From UBA3871 sp041797745 (GTDB lineage: Bacteria; Bacillota; Clostridia; Peptostreptococcales; Anaerovoracaceae): DNA of 64,000 nt. Positions 1-10,413 of the stretch are shown here, piece after piece. Position 1 is the stretch's first letter, and every line of letters starts with the position of its first letter. The translations under genes were made by a program, and so were the position numbers. Below the pieces are notes generated by a model. It ran no database searches. It was not told the origin of the DNA and was given only the letters and a program-made list of their open reading frames with translations. The stretch is taken from positions 1 to 64,000 of the forward strand of contig JBHBZU010000047.1 of NCBI GenBank assembly GCA_041797745.1. The letters run 5' to 3'.

Positions 1-595
1 ATCAAGAATAGATAGGGAACTCTTACTTTCATGGGAAGATGAATTAGTAAAGTATGGTATTCCTCTTATTAAAGAGAGAAATTATTTTATTCAGAAGATG
101 GCTAAAGTAAGTAAAATAATTCATGAAGATATTTCCGGAGGGAAAGAATCTTTAGAAGTTACTTATGAACCAAATATTAAATTCATAGAAAATCAATCAA
201 AAATGAGGGAATTATTCTATGAAGTTTTGTCAGAAACCAGAGAAGAAGATATAAGACTTCGCCATACAACAAGAGGTCCTCATAAAGATGATATTATATT
301 ATCAATAGATGATGTAGATATAAGACATTTTGGTTCTCAAGGTCAGCAAAGAACAGCTGCTCTTTCACTAAAACTGGCAGAAATAAGTCTTATTAAAGAG
401 GAAACAGGTGAAAGTCCTATTCTCCTTTTAGATGATGTTATGTCAGAACTTGACGGAGAAAGACAAGCTTATATGATTCAGGCTTTTAAGGATGTTCAGC
501 TTTTTATTTCTACCACTGAACTTTATGAAGATGTAAAGGATTCATTTAAGGGAGGCAAGGTTTTTAAAATTAATAAAGGTGTAGCAAAAGAATAG
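1..595 (+). CDS. recF: DNA replication/repair protein RecF, C-terminal part (5' end outside window)
   Basis: RecF is an SMC-like ATPase that binds single/double-strand DNA junctions and helps load RecA at gaps. The reading frame is open from base 2, so the gene starts to the left and only about the last 197 residues are here. Visible family motifs are GPHKDD (about 275-292), the ABC signature GSQGQQR (about 332-352) and the Walker B/D-loop segment LLLDDVMSELD (about 424-456). The internal ATG at 98 is not the gene start, since RecF-type sequence continues upstream of it. Its position just before gyrB-gyrA is the usual dnaA-dnaN-recF-gyrBA origin order, which implies oriC lies a few kb to the left. 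Confidence 0.95.
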   Translation, partial: SRIDRELLLSWEDELVKYGIPLIKERNYFIQKMAKVSKIIHEDISGGKESLEVTYEPNIKFIENQSKMRELFYEVLSETREEDIRLRHTTRGPHKDDIILSIDDVDIRHFGSQGQQRTAALSLKLAEISLIKEETGESPILLLDDVMSELDGERQAYMIQAFKDVQLFISTTELYEDVKDSFKGGKVFKINKGVAKE

Positions 596-624
596 TAAAA
601 AAGCAAAAATTAAAGATAAAGACT

Positions 625-652
625 AAAACGGAGTATATATACTCCGTTTTTT
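625..652 (+). terminator. Intrinsic terminator after recF
   Basis: A perfect 26-bp palindrome (625-650) is followed by Ts, 30 bases after the recF stop. The stem starts with AAAACGGAGTA. It is symmetric, so it could act in both directions. Confidence 0.75.
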
Positions 653-663
653 AATTAAATAGA

Positions 664-697
664 GGCTTAAATTTTTAGATTTAAGCCGATTTTATTT
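664..697 (+). terminator. Second terminator-like hairpin
   Basis: GGCTTAAAT (664-672) pairs with ATTTAAGCC (679-687) around a 6-base loop and is followed by a T-rich tract. It lies between the recF terminator and the gyrB promoter, so it may be a back-up terminator. Confidence 0.4.
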
Positions 698-724
698 GAA
701 TTTTAATAAAAAACAGTATATAAT
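696..724 (+). promoter_or_regulatory. Sigma-A type promoter for gyrBA
   Basis: TTGAAT (696-701), a 17-bp spacer and TATAAT (719-724) lie about 60 bases before the gyrB start. Spacing and the -10 box are consensus. Confidence 0.75.
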
Positions 725-761
725 AAGATTTGTCTGGGAATTTAGCTAAAAGACCCATTAA

Positions 762-2708
<1,947 letters not shown>

Positions 2709-2725
2709 GAAAGGAGGACTTCAAA

Positions 2726-5257
2726 ATGGCAAAAGAAACAAATACTCCGGTAACTCCGTTACTTGAGGATCAACGCATGGTTCAACATGAAATTCATGAT
2801 GAAATGAAGAACTCCTATATCGACTACGCAATGAGCGTTATCGTTGGACGTGCTCTTCCTGACGTAAGAGATGGTTTAAAACCGGTACACAGACGTATAC
2901 TTTATGGAATGAGTGAATTGGGAGTAACTCCTGATAAACCTCATAAAAAATCCGCACGTATTGTGGGTGAAGTAATGGGTAAATATCACCCTCACGGTGA
3001 TAGCTCAATATATGACGCGATGGTTCGCCTCGCTCAATCCTTTAATATCAGATATACCCTTGTAGACGGACACGGCAACTTCGGTTCTATGGATGGCGAC
3101 GGTGCAGCAGCTATGCGTTACACCGAAGCCAGAATGTCTCCTTTAGCAATGGAAATGCTTAGAGACCTGGAAAAAGATACCGTAGACTTTGTTCCTAACT
3201 TCGATGAAGAAGAAAAAGAACCTGTGGTACTTCCATCCCGTATTCCGAATCTTTTGGTTAACGGAAGTAACGGTATTGCCGTAGGTATGGCAACCTCCAT
3301 TCCTCCTCACAACCTTAGTGATGTAATAGACGCCTGCACTCAGCTGATTGACAATCCTGATACGGAAATTGACGACCTTATTAAGATAGTAAAAGCACCG
3401 GACTTCCCTACAGGAGCGCTGATTATCGGTAAATCCGGAGCTAAAGAGGCTTACAGAACAGGTACTGGTAAAGTAGTTATTCGTTCCGTTTGTGAAATAG
3501 AAGAAACTACCCGAGGCAGACAGCAGATTATAGTAACTGAAATTCCTTATCAGGTAAACAAGGCGGCGATGATTGAAAAGATTGCCGAAATGGTTAAGGA
3601 TAAAAAGTTGGAGGGAATTTCCAACATTACGGATGAAACCAGCCGAGAGGGTTTAAGAATAGTTATTGAGTTAAAGAAAGACGTAAATCCGCAGATTATG
3701 CTGAATCGTCTCTTCAAACATACTCAGCTTCAGGTTTCTTTCTCTATGATTATGCTGGCTTTAGTGGGCGGTCAACCAAAAATCTGTGATTTGAAGTTAA
3801 TGCTTACCGAATACCTAAAGCACCAAAGAGAAGTAGTAACAAGAAGAACTATTTTTGATAAGAAAAAGGCAGAAGCAAGAGCACATATTTTAGACGGATT
3901 GCGTATTGCTTTAGATAATATTGACGAAATCATCAAGCTTATCAGATCTTCATATAACGACGCAAAAGAAAAATTAATGGATAGATTCGGTCTTTCCGAG
4001 ATTCAGGCTCAGGCTATTCTCGATATGAGACTCGCTCGTTTACAGGGCTTGGAAAGAGAAAAGATTGAAAGCGAATATGAAGAGCTTATGAAAAAGATAG
4101 CTTATTACACTTCATTATTGACAGATGAAAATCTGCTCATGGGCGTTGTTAAGGCAGAGCTTCTTGAGGTAAAGGATAAGTGGGGCGATAAGCGTCGCAC
4201 CAAGGTTATCGCTGCCGCAGAAGAATTTGATGAAGAGGACTTGGTTGCTGAAGAAAAGGTAGCTGTAACTCTTACACATTTAGGTTACATTAAGAGGGTT
4301 CCGGCTGATACCTACAAGACACAGCGTAGAGGCGGAAAGGGTATCACAGCCCTTACCACAAGAGAAAATGACTTCGTAAAGGATCTCATCATAACTTCTA
4401 CCCACGATTATCTGATGTTCTTCACTAACACAGGTAAGGCGCACAAGATGAAAGCTTACGAGATTCCGGAGGCGGCAAGACAAGCCAAGGGAACACCTGC
4501 TGTAAACTTCCTGTCTTTAATGCAGCGTGAAAGAATTACAGCAGTTATGCCTGTTCAGGAATTTGTTGCGGATCGGTACCTCATTGCCGTTACCAAAAAT
4601 GGTACTATTAAAAAGACTTCCCTTGCGGACTTTGATACCAGCCGAAAGACAGGACTCATCGCAATTTCACTCAAGGACAATGACGAATTGGTTGGCATTA
4701 AGCAGACCAGTGGCAGTGACAATGTTATCATTGTTACCAAGAACGGAAAATGTATCTGCTTCTCCGAGGAAGATGTTCGTCCAATGGGAAGAGTTGCTGG
4801 CGGCGTAAGAGCCATCAAGCTCGAAGAAAACGATGAAGTCGTTGCAATGGAACTGGTACAGCCGGGAGAAGAGCTCTTGGTAGTAACCAAAAACGGCTTT
4901 GGTAAGAGAACCTCCGTTGCCGATTACAAGATTCAGGTAAGAGGCGGAAAGGGTCTCCTTACTTACGACAAGGCTAAGTTCAAGAAAACAGGTGAGCTCA
5001 TCGGTGCTATGGTAGTAGCGGAAGATGATGACGTTCTTCTTATTAACTCTGACGGTATTATCATCAGAATAAATGCTTCTGAAGTATCCAGACTTGGAAG
5101 AGCAACACAAGGCGTTAAGATTATGCGTGTTGCGGAGGAAGCTAATATCGTGGCAATGGCTAAGGCTATTCGCGAAGATGATGATGAAGAGGGCGAGGAA
5201 GAAAAGCCTTTAAAGTCTGAAAAAACAAAAGAAGATGACGGACAGTTAACATTCTAA
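2726..5257 (+). CDS. gyrA: DNA gyrase subunit A
   Basis: This is the DNA breakage-reunion subunit of gyrase, 843 residues, preceded by the ribosome site AAGGAGGA at 2710-2717. The catalytic tyrosine is Tyr132 in [11 protein letters not shown]. The quinolone-resistance region reads [12 protein letters not shown], with Ser93 and Asp97 at the places of E. coli Ser83 and Asp87. These key positions are therefore of the susceptible type. The C-terminal beta-pinwheel contains the GyrA box QRRGGKG needed for DNA wrapping, and the protein ends in an acidic tail rich in Glu and Asp. That identifies gyrase rather than topoisomerase IV ParC. Confidence 0.98.
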   Translation: MAKETNTPVTPLLEDQRMVQHEIHDEMKNSYIDYAMSVIVGRALPDVRDGLKPVHRRILYGMSELGVTPDKPHKKSARIVGEVMGKYHPHGDSSIYDAMVRLAQSFNIRYTLVDGHGNFGSMDGDGAAAMRYTEARMSPLAMEMLRDLEKDTVDFVPNFDEEEKEPVVLPSRIPNLLVNGSNGIAVGMATSIPPHNLSDVIDACTQLIDNPDTEIDDLIKIVKAPDFPTGALIIGKSGAKEAYRTGTGKVVIRSVCEIEETTRGRQQIIVTEIPYQVNKAAMIEKIAEMVKDKKLEGISNITDETSREGLRIVIELKKDVNPQIMLNRLFKHTQLQVSFSMIMLALVGGQPKICDLKLMLTEYLKHQREVVTRRTIFDKKKAEARAHILDGLRIALDNIDEIIKLIRSSYNDAKEKLMDRFGLSEIQAQAILDMRLARLQGLEREKIESEYEELMKKIAYYTSLLTDENLLMGVVKAELLEVKDKWGDKRRTKVIAAAEEFDEEDLVAEEKVAVTLTHLGYIKRVPADTYKTQRRGGKGITALTTRENDFVKDLIITSTHDYLMFFTNTGKAHKMKAYEIPEAARQAKGTPAVNFLSLMQRERITAVMPVQEFVADRYLIAVTKNGTIKKTSLADFDTSRKTGLIAISLKDNDELVGIKQTSGSDNVIIVTKNGKCICFSEEDVRPMGRVAGGVRAIKLEENDEVVAMELVQPGEELLVVTKNGFGKRTSVADYKIQVRGGKGLLTYDKAKFKKTGELIGAMVVAEDDDVLLINSDGIIIRINASEVSRLGRATQGVKIMRVAEEANIVAMAKAIREDDDEEGEEEKPLKSEKTKEDDGQLTF

Positions 5258-5276
5258 AAGAAAACAGAACCTTGGG

Positions 5277-5306
5277 CGGTTCGCCAAAAGGCGAGCCGTC
5301 TTTTTT
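5277..5306 (+). terminator. Intrinsic terminator after gyrA
   Basis: CGGTTCGCC (5277-5285) pairs with GGCGAGCCG (5290-5298) around an AAAA loop, with a T tract at 5299-5306. It ends only 17 bases before the next start codon, so any read-through would feed the RsbW/sigma genes. Confidence 0.8.
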
Positions 5307-5323
5307 AGAAAGTAGAGGAAAAA

Positions 5324-5731
5324 ATGGGAGATAAAATTAAATTCAACATCCCTGGAAAACCCGCATATTTGCAAACCGTTAGGCTTGCACTGGGCTCAAT
5401 AGCCACCAGTGCCGGTTTTGATGTGGATAAGGTTAGTGATATTCAAATTGCTATTGAAGAGGCTTGCAAGGTGGTTGTCTGTCATGGGCAGGCAAGTTCC
5501 TGTGAAAGCTATGAAATAGAAGTGGAAATTTTTGATGAAAAAATGGAGATTTCTGTAACGGATTTTGATAGAAAAAGAGTAAACAAAGCAGGTGAACGAT
5601 TTATTTTCTGCGTAAGATGTCCCGAAGAGGGAGATATGGGAATGATCGTAATCGAAACTCTTATGGACAGTTGCGAAACCGAAGTAAAAGAAGACGGAAG
5701 TAAAAAAATTATTATGGTGAAGAATAAATGA
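5324..5731 (+). CDS. RsbW/SpoIIAB-like anti-sigma factor (GHKL fold), degenerate ATP site
   Basis: The 135-residue protein aligns end to end with RsbW-type anti-sigma factors: an N-terminal IPGKPAYLQTVRLALG segment, the helix DIQIAIEEAC (39-48), and the C-terminal GMIVIETLMD. In RsbW the N-box reads EACTNAV; here the matching stretch is EACKVVV, so the Mg-coordinating Asn is Val50. The G1 motif (DEG in RsbW) reads DFD. It may therefore bind a sigma factor without efficient kinase activity. Its stop overlaps the ATG of the sigma gene (ATGA at 5728-5731), as expected for a co-translated partner. No RsbV-like anti-anti-sigma gene is nearby. Confidence 0.75.
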   Translation: MGDKIKFNIPGKPAYLQTVRLALGSIATSAGFDVDKVSDIQIAIEEACKVVVCHGQASSCESYEIEVEIFDEKMEISVTDFDRKRVNKAGERFIFCVRCPEEGDMGMIVIETLMDSCETEVKEDGSKKIIMVKNK

Positions 5732-6462
5732 TGAACCCCGAAAAATTTTTACGCTACAGGGAAACTAAAAATATATCTCTTCGTAATGAAATTGTTGAGG
5801 AAAATCTCTATTTAGTAGATATTCTTATCAGAAAATATCTAAATAAAGGTGTTGATTACGAAGATTTATATCAGGTGGGAGCGATGGCACTGGTTAATGC
5901 CGTTGAAAGATTCGATGTTGATAAGGGCTTTGAATTTTCCAGTTTTGCTACACCGACCATTTTAGGAGAAATACGAAAGTATTTCAGAGATAAAGAATGG
6001 CTTATGAAAGTTCCTCGCAGGCATAAGGAAATAGCTTCAATGATTCCTGAAGCTAGGGAAAAATTAATAGAAAAACTCGGACGAACACCTACTCCAACAG
6101 AAATTGCAGTACATTTGAGTATTCCGCTGGATGAAATTGTGAGCTCAATGGAAAGCAGCAAAGCTTACAGCGCGCAGTCTTTGAATGCAACTTTTTCAGA
6201 GGGTGGAGAAGAGGGCGAAAATGCCGTATTCGAGAAATATACCGCCGTACAGGAAAAAGGTTATGAAAGGTTTGAATTATCGGAGTTGATAGGGAGAGCT
6301 TTGGGAACCTTAAAAGAAAAGGAAAAAGAGATTTTTCAGCTGCGTTTTATTGAGAATAAGACTCAAACCGAAATTGCAGAAATTCTTGGTGTTTCCCAGA
6401 TGACCGTATCCAGAGCGGAAAAAGAAATTCGGAAAAAATTCGAAAAAGAAATCAGAGGATAA
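5728..6462 (+). CDS. RNA polymerase sigma factor, SigB/SigF/SigG subfamily
   Basis: This 244-residue group 3 sigma-70 factor has region 2 (DLYQVGAMALVNAV, then FSSFATPTILGEIRKYFRD), region 3 (about residues 95-150) and a region 4 helix-turn-helix near the C terminus (IAEILGVSQMTVSRAEK, about 215-232). It would direct RNA polymerase to an alternative promoter class for stress or developmental genes. It is coupled by an ATGA overlap to the upstream RsbW-like gene, its probable antagonist. A second ATG at 5731 is an equally possible start. Its exact role (general stress or sporulation) cannot be read from the sequence. Confidence 0.85.
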   Translation: MMNPEKFLRYRETKNISLRNEIVEENLYLVDILIRKYLNKGVDYEDLYQVGAMALVNAVERFDVDKGFEFSSFATPTILGEIRKYFRDKEWLMKVPRRHKEIASMIPEAREKLIEKLGRTPTPTEIAVHLSIPLDEIVSSMESSKAYSAQSLNATFSEGGEEGENAVFEKYTAVQEKGYERFELSELIGRALGTLKEKEKEIFQLRFIENKTQTEIAEILGVSQMTVSRAEKEIRKKFEKEIRG

Positions 6463-6514
6463 GAACAGAATATGTCAAACGTTGACTAGTATTTTTGTTT
6501 GTTGTAGTCTAAAG

Positions 6515-6520
6515 TATAAT
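6515..6520 (+). promoter_or_regulatory. Possible -10 box upstream of trpS
   Basis: A consensus TATAAT sits 30 bases before the trpS start. TTGACT at 6482-6487 is too far away (27 bp) to be its partner, and no good -35 is seen at 16-18 bp. No T-box leader is present. Confidence 0.35.
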
Positions 6521-6550
6521 TTAAAATTTTTTAGAAAGTAGGAGATAAAC

Positions 6551-7537
6551 ATGAAGAGAGTTTTTTCAGGCGTACAGCCAACAGGGAACTTACACATGGG
6601 AAACTATTTAGGCGCACTTAAGCAGTTCGTAGAGCTTCAAAACGAAGAGGAGTGCTTATATTGTGTAGTGGATATGCATGCTATTACGGTACCTCAGGAC
6701 CCAAAGGAGCTGCGCAGTCACATTTTAGACATTGCAGCTATTTATATGGCAGTTGGAGTTGATCCTAAAAAGGCAACCATTTTTATTCAATCAGATGTGT
6801 CTCAGCACGCAGAACTCTCATGGATACTCACATGCAACTCCTACACTGGAGAACTTTCCAGAATGACGCAGTTTAAGGACAAGGCAAAGGGTAAGGAATC
6901 TGCACCTACAGGTCTTTTTACTTATCCGGTTCTCATGGCAGCGGATATTCTTCTTTATGATACAGATATTGTTCCCGTAGGACAGGATCAAAAACAACAT
7001 ATTGAGCTGGCTCGCGACCTTGCAATCAGAGTTAACAACCGCTTTGATAAAAAAGTTTTTGTAGTTCCTGAGGGAAAATTCTTAAAGACAGGAACAAGGG
7101 TAATGTCTTTGGACGATCCAACTAAAAAAATGAGCAAGTCTTCAGAAAATGCATATTCCAGAATTTCTCTGTTAGACGATGATAATAAAATTAAAAAGTC
7201 CATCATGAAAGCTACAACTGACTCCGAGGCAGTTGTAAAATTTGATATGGAAAACAAGGCGGGAATATCAAATCTCATGAGCATTTATAGTGCCTTTTCC
7301 GGAAAGAGTTTCGATGAAATAGAAAAGCTCTATGAGGGGCATGGTTACGGAGATTTTAAGAAAGATTTAGTTGAAATTACAGTGGACGCTTTACGTCCGG
7401 TAAGAGAAAGATATAACGAAATCCGCCAATCTCAAGAGCTTTTAGATGTTCTTGACGAGGGAAAGGAAAAAGCAGGTGCTATTGCGGAAAAGACTCTGAA
7501 AAGAGTTTATGACACCTTTGGTTTAGGTCGCAAATAG
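6551..7537 (+). CDS. trpS: Tryptophan--tRNA ligase
   Basis: This enzyme charges tRNA-Trp in the cytoplasm and is a class I synthetase. The HIGH-like motif GNLHMGN lies at residues 12-18 and the KMSKS loop at 193-197. The length, 328 residues, is typical of the short bacterial TrpRS. The start follows the ribosome site AGGAGA at 6540-6545. The region between the motifs carries SWILTCNSYTGELSRMTQFKDK and similar family-typical segments. A LysR-type gene follows after 31 bases and may be co-transcribed. The 88-base upstream gap is too short for a T-box riboswitch. Confidence 0.97.
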   Translation: MKRVFSGVQPTGNLHMGNYLGALKQFVELQNEEECLYCVVDMHAITVPQDPKELRSHILDIAAIYMAVGVDPKKATIFIQSDVSQHAELSWILTCNSYTGELSRMTQFKDKAKGKESAPTGLFTYPVLMAADILLYDTDIVPVGQDQKQHIELARDLAIRVNNRFDKKVFVVPEGKFLKTGTRVMSLDDPTKKMSKSSENAYSRISLLDDDNKIKKSIMKATTDSEAVVKFDMENKAGISNLMSIYSAFSGKSFDEIEKLYEGHGYGDFKKDLVEITVDALRPVRERYNEIRQSQELLDVLDEGKEKAGAIAEKTLKRVYDTFGLGRK

Positions 7538-7568
7538 GCTGGATTTTCAAAAGTGTGGGGGAGTTAGA

Positions 7569-8486
7569 ATGACGTTACTTCAGATGAAATATATTATGGA
7601 AATCTACAATAGCGGTTCCATAAATCAGGCAGCAAAAAATCTTTTTATGTCACAGTCTACCATTTCCGTGGCAATAAAAGAAGTGGAAGAAGAGTTGGGG
7701 ATTACCATCTTTGACAGAACCAACAGAGGTATAGTAGTGACGGAAGATGGTCAGGATTTCATAGCTAACATAATCCCGCTTTTAGAACAGGAAAAGAAAT
7801 TAAACAAATATTATAAGAGTAGAAACAAGGCGGATTTAGCCAAATTTTCCGTTTCTACTCAAAGATATTCATTTTGTGCAAAAGCATTTGTAAAGTTTCT
7901 TGAACAGCAATCGGAAGAAAGATACAATTTTAAGATTATTGAATGTGATATGGCTCAAGTTATCAGCGATGTTTCTTCCAGAAAAAGCGAAATAGGTATT
8001 CTTTTTTATTCCGATATTTCACAGAAATATCTTCAAAGAACCTACGCGGATAAGAGGCTGGAGTTTAAGTTGATAAAAGAAGTTCATCCTCATGTGTTTT
8101 TCAGACAAGATCATCCTTTGGCACGCAGAGAAGCAATATCTTTATCGGATTTAGCGGAATATCCTTGTGTGGTTTTTGAAAAAGGAGAAGCCCCGCTTCC
8201 GGGTTTTGAAGAGGAAGTGGGTATCGGAGACAAATACGATTTTGATAAGGTTATTGAAATAAGCGACAGAGCCACATTGTACAATATTATCAGTAATTCT
8301 GATGCCTTTTCCACAGGAAGCGGTATAATTCCGCAGGATTACGGCGATGAAAGAATTGTGGTAAAACCGATGAAAGATGATATCGACAATATGCACCTTG
8401 GATATATTAAAATTCAGGATGCGGCTTTAAGTGATAAGGCGAAAGATTATCTTAAAGTGTTAAAGGATGTATTGAACGAGGTATAG
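7569..8486 (+). CDS. LysR-family transcriptional regulator
   Basis: The 305-residue protein has the standard LysR layout: an N-terminal winged helix-turn-helix (about residues 3-60, with SINQAAKNLFMSQSTISVAIKEVEEELG) and a C-terminal periplasmic-binding-like effector domain. The opening MTLLQMKYIMEIYNSGS resembles the CysB/CysL-type group of Clostridia. The ribosome site GGGGGAG precedes the start. The gene lies between trpS and plsC and is followed by plsC after one base. The usual divergent target gene is absent, so its regulon cannot be guessed from context. Confidence 0.88.
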   Translation: MTLLQMKYIMEIYNSGSINQAAKNLFMSQSTISVAIKEVEEELGITIFDRTNRGIVVTEDGQDFIANIIPLLEQEKKLNKYYKSRNKADLAKFSVSTQRYSFCAKAFVKFLEQQSEERYNFKIIECDMAQVISDVSSRKSEIGILFYSDISQKYLQRTYADKRLEFKLIKEVHPHVFFRQDHPLARREAISLSDLAEYPCVVFEKGEAPLPGFEEEVGIGDKYDFDKVIEISDRATLYNIISNSDAFSTGSGIIPQDYGDERIVVKPMKDDIDNMHLGYIKIQDAALSDKAKDYLKVLKDVLNEV

Positions 8487-8487
8487 A

Positions 8488-9228
8488 GTGAAAAGCAGCA
8501 TTATAAAAAACATAATTCCGGCATACAAAGCCTATTCGGAGCTGTTAATAATCAGACCGGAGCAGCTTAAAATCAAAAAAGCTAGAGCTGCCGGAGATCA
8601 TAAGGCGGTTCAGCAATCGGCCTTAAATGTTATTCGAAGATGGGGACATGACTTGGTACGCAGATTTAACGCTACGGTTCATGTTGAGGGAAAGGAATTT
8701 CTTCCGGAATCGGGACCCGTATTATACGTAAGCAACCACCAAAGCTATGCGGATATTCCCACCCTCACCTATGCACTGGATAAATTCCAATTCGGCTTTA
8801 TTGCCAAGGATGATATAGCAAAAGTTCCGGGTTACAATAAATGGGCAAGCGATATAGGCGGAGTTTTCCTTACGAGAGAAAATCCCCGTAAAGCCCTTGA
8901 AACTTTCAAAGAAATAGAGGGAAAAATCAAATTAGGTTATTCTTTTCTGATTTTTCCGGAGGGAACCAGAAGTCAGGGCGGTCCTATGAAAGATTTTAAA
9001 AAGGGGTCCTTTAAACTGGCTTTTACCACAGGAATCCCCATTGTTCCCGTTACAGTGGTGGATACTTGGAAACTTTTTGAAAAACAAGGATATTTTAAGG
9101 GAGATGAGTGTAAAATAATCATTCATAAGCCTATTGAAACAAAGGGTCTTTCCAGAGAAGAACAGATGGAATTAACACAAAAGGTTCAGGACATTATAGA
9201 GAAAAGCTTGAAAGAGAATGAGAGCTAA
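8488..9228 (+). CDS. plsC: 1-acyl-sn-glycerol-3-phosphate acyltransferase (PlsC family)
   Basis: It transfers an acyl group to lysophosphatidic acid, making phosphatidic acid for membrane lipids. The 246-residue protein shows the catalytic HX4D motif (His84, Asp89 in SNHQSYADIP) and the phosphate-binding EGTR motif (158-161 in FPEGTRSQGG). The start codon is GTG at 8488, one base after the LysR stop, which suggests translational coupling. There is an N-terminal extension of about 70 residues ahead of the acyltransferase core, which is basic and may sit on the membrane surface. The following 250 bases hold a new promoter. Confidence 0.9.
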   Translation: MKSSIIKNIIPAYKAYSELLIIRPEQLKIKKARAAGDHKAVQQSALNVIRRWGHDLVRRFNATVHVEGKEFLPESGPVLYVSNHQSYADIPTLTYALDKFQFGFIAKDDIAKVPGYNKWASDIGGVFLTRENPRKALETFKEIEGKIKLGYSFLIFPEGTRSQGGPMKDFKKGSFKLAFTTGIPIVPVTVVDTWKLFEKQGYFKGDECKIIIHKPIETKGLSREEQMELTQKVQDIIEKSLKENES

Positions 9229-9328
9229 ATTTATCTTGTATAAATACAAAAAAACTAATATTTAATAAAAAAAGAGACGGAAAAAGGGGAGAAAATCTTT
9301 AAAAATATAGAAATTTTAAAGAAACCCC

Positions 9329-9357
9329 TTGCAATATTGGTGCATAAGTGCTAATAT
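9329..9357 (+). promoter_or_regulatory. Promoter for the nucleotidyltransferase gene
   Basis: TTGCAA (9329-9334), a 17-bp spacer and TAATAT (9352-9357). Transcription would start near 9364, giving a leader of about 118 bases that contains a terminator-like hairpin. Confidence 0.6.
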
Positions 9358-9403
9358 TACCTTGTTAATAGATTTGAAATTTTCTCATCACAACACTTTC
9401 AAT

Positions 9404-9446
9404 AAGCAGGATGCCGTTTCATAAGAAGCGGTATTTTGCTTTTTTG
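9404..9446 (+). terminator. Terminator-like hairpin inside a leader (possible attenuator)
   Basis: Thirteen paired positions (9404-9416 with 9429-9441, a few G-T) close a 12-base loop and run into a T tract. It lies after the promoter at 9329-9357 and before the gene at 9482, so it either ends plsC transcripts or attenuates the next gene. Confidence 0.55.
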
Positions 9447-9481
9447 TTCTAAATTTATTGTAAAAGAAAAGAGGATTTAAA

Positions 9482-10411
9482 ATGAAAGAACCAACATTAG
9501 TAATTATGGCAGCAGGAATGGGATCAAGATACGGCAGTCTCAAGCAGATGGATCCTATTAGCGCAGCAGGGGAAATTATCTTGGACTTTTCCATGTACGA
9601 TGCCATGATGGCAGGCTTTAAGAATGTTGTTTTTGTAATAAAAAAAGAAATTGAAGAAGACTTTAAAAAACTGATTGAGGGAAGAGCTGATAAATTTCTC
9701 AATGTTGAATATGCTTTTCAGTCTTTAGATGATATTCCAAAGGGTTTTGATATTCCTGAGGGAAGAATAAAGCCTTGGGGTACAGGCCACGCGGTATATG
9801 CTGCAAGGAAACATGTGCAGGGGCCTTTCTGCGTTATCAATGCGGATGATTACTATGGTCCGTCAGCTTTTCAGACCATGTATGAATTTCTTACTACCGC
9901 CCAGGAGGAAGAGGAGAAACAGGGAAAGTACAATTATTGTATGGTTGCCTACAATATAGAAAATACAGTTACGGAAAATGGTTCCGTTGCCAGAGGTGTC
10001 TGCTGTAAAGATGAAAAAGGATTCCTTTCTGCAATCAACGAAAGACTTAGTATCATGCGAGTTGGAGAAAAGATTGGATATACGGAGGATGAGGGAAAAA
10101 CCTTTACATACATTGACGAGGGCACACCTGTATCTATGAACTTTTGGGGCTTCACTCAGAGCTTCATGTTAGAGTCTGAAAAGGGTATGCCTGCTTTTAT
10201 GGAAAGAGTTTCAGGAAATCCGCTTAAGGAAGAGTATCAACTGCCGACAACGGTACAGCGTCTCTTAAATGAGGGAAAAGCCACAGTTAAATTGTTAAGG
10301 TCTCAAGATAAGTGGTATGGTGTTACCTATAAAGAGGATAAGGAGAACGTAGTAAACGCTCTCCAGTCTATGAAAGATAAGGGAATTTACCCTGAAAAAC
10401 TTTGGAAATAA
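9482..10411 (+). CDS. Sugar nucleotidyltransferase (NDP-sugar pyrophosphorylase family)
   Basis: The protein belongs to the GT-A fold nucleotidyltransferases that make NDP-sugars from NTP and sugar-1-phosphate. The glycine-rich signature AAGMGSRYGSLKQMD begins at residue 10, and the metal site NADDYYG is at residues 120-126. The length is 309 residues. It differs from GalU/RfbA in detail, and the substrate cannot be fixed. It stands alone rather than in a polysaccharide cluster and faces the convergent PHP gene 2 bases after its stop. It is preceded by its own promoter and a leader hairpin. Confidence 0.8.
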   Translation: MKEPTLVIMAAGMGSRYGSLKQMDPISAAGEIILDFSMYDAMMAGFKNVVFVIKKEIEEDFKKLIEGRADKFLNVEYAFQSLDDIPKGFDIPEGRIKPWGTGHAVYAARKHVQGPFCVINADDYYGPSAFQTMYEFLTTAQEEEEKQGKYNYCMVAYNIENTVTENGSVARGVCCKDEKGFLSAINERLSIMRVGEKIGYTEDEGKTFTYIDEGTPVSMNFWGFTQSFMLESEKGMPAFMERVSGNPLKEEYQLPTTVQRLLNEGKATVKLLRSQDKWYGVTYKEDKENVVNALQSMKDKGIYPEKLWK

Positions 10412-10413
10412 AA

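Noticed and set aside
2993..3013. Quinolone-resistance mutations in gyrA
   Set aside because: The region encodes Ser93 and Asp97 at the E. coli Ser83/Asp87 positions, the wild-type residues.
6463..6550. T-box leader before trpS
   Set aside because: The gap is only 88 bases, and no T-box sequence or terminator/antiterminator pair is seen.
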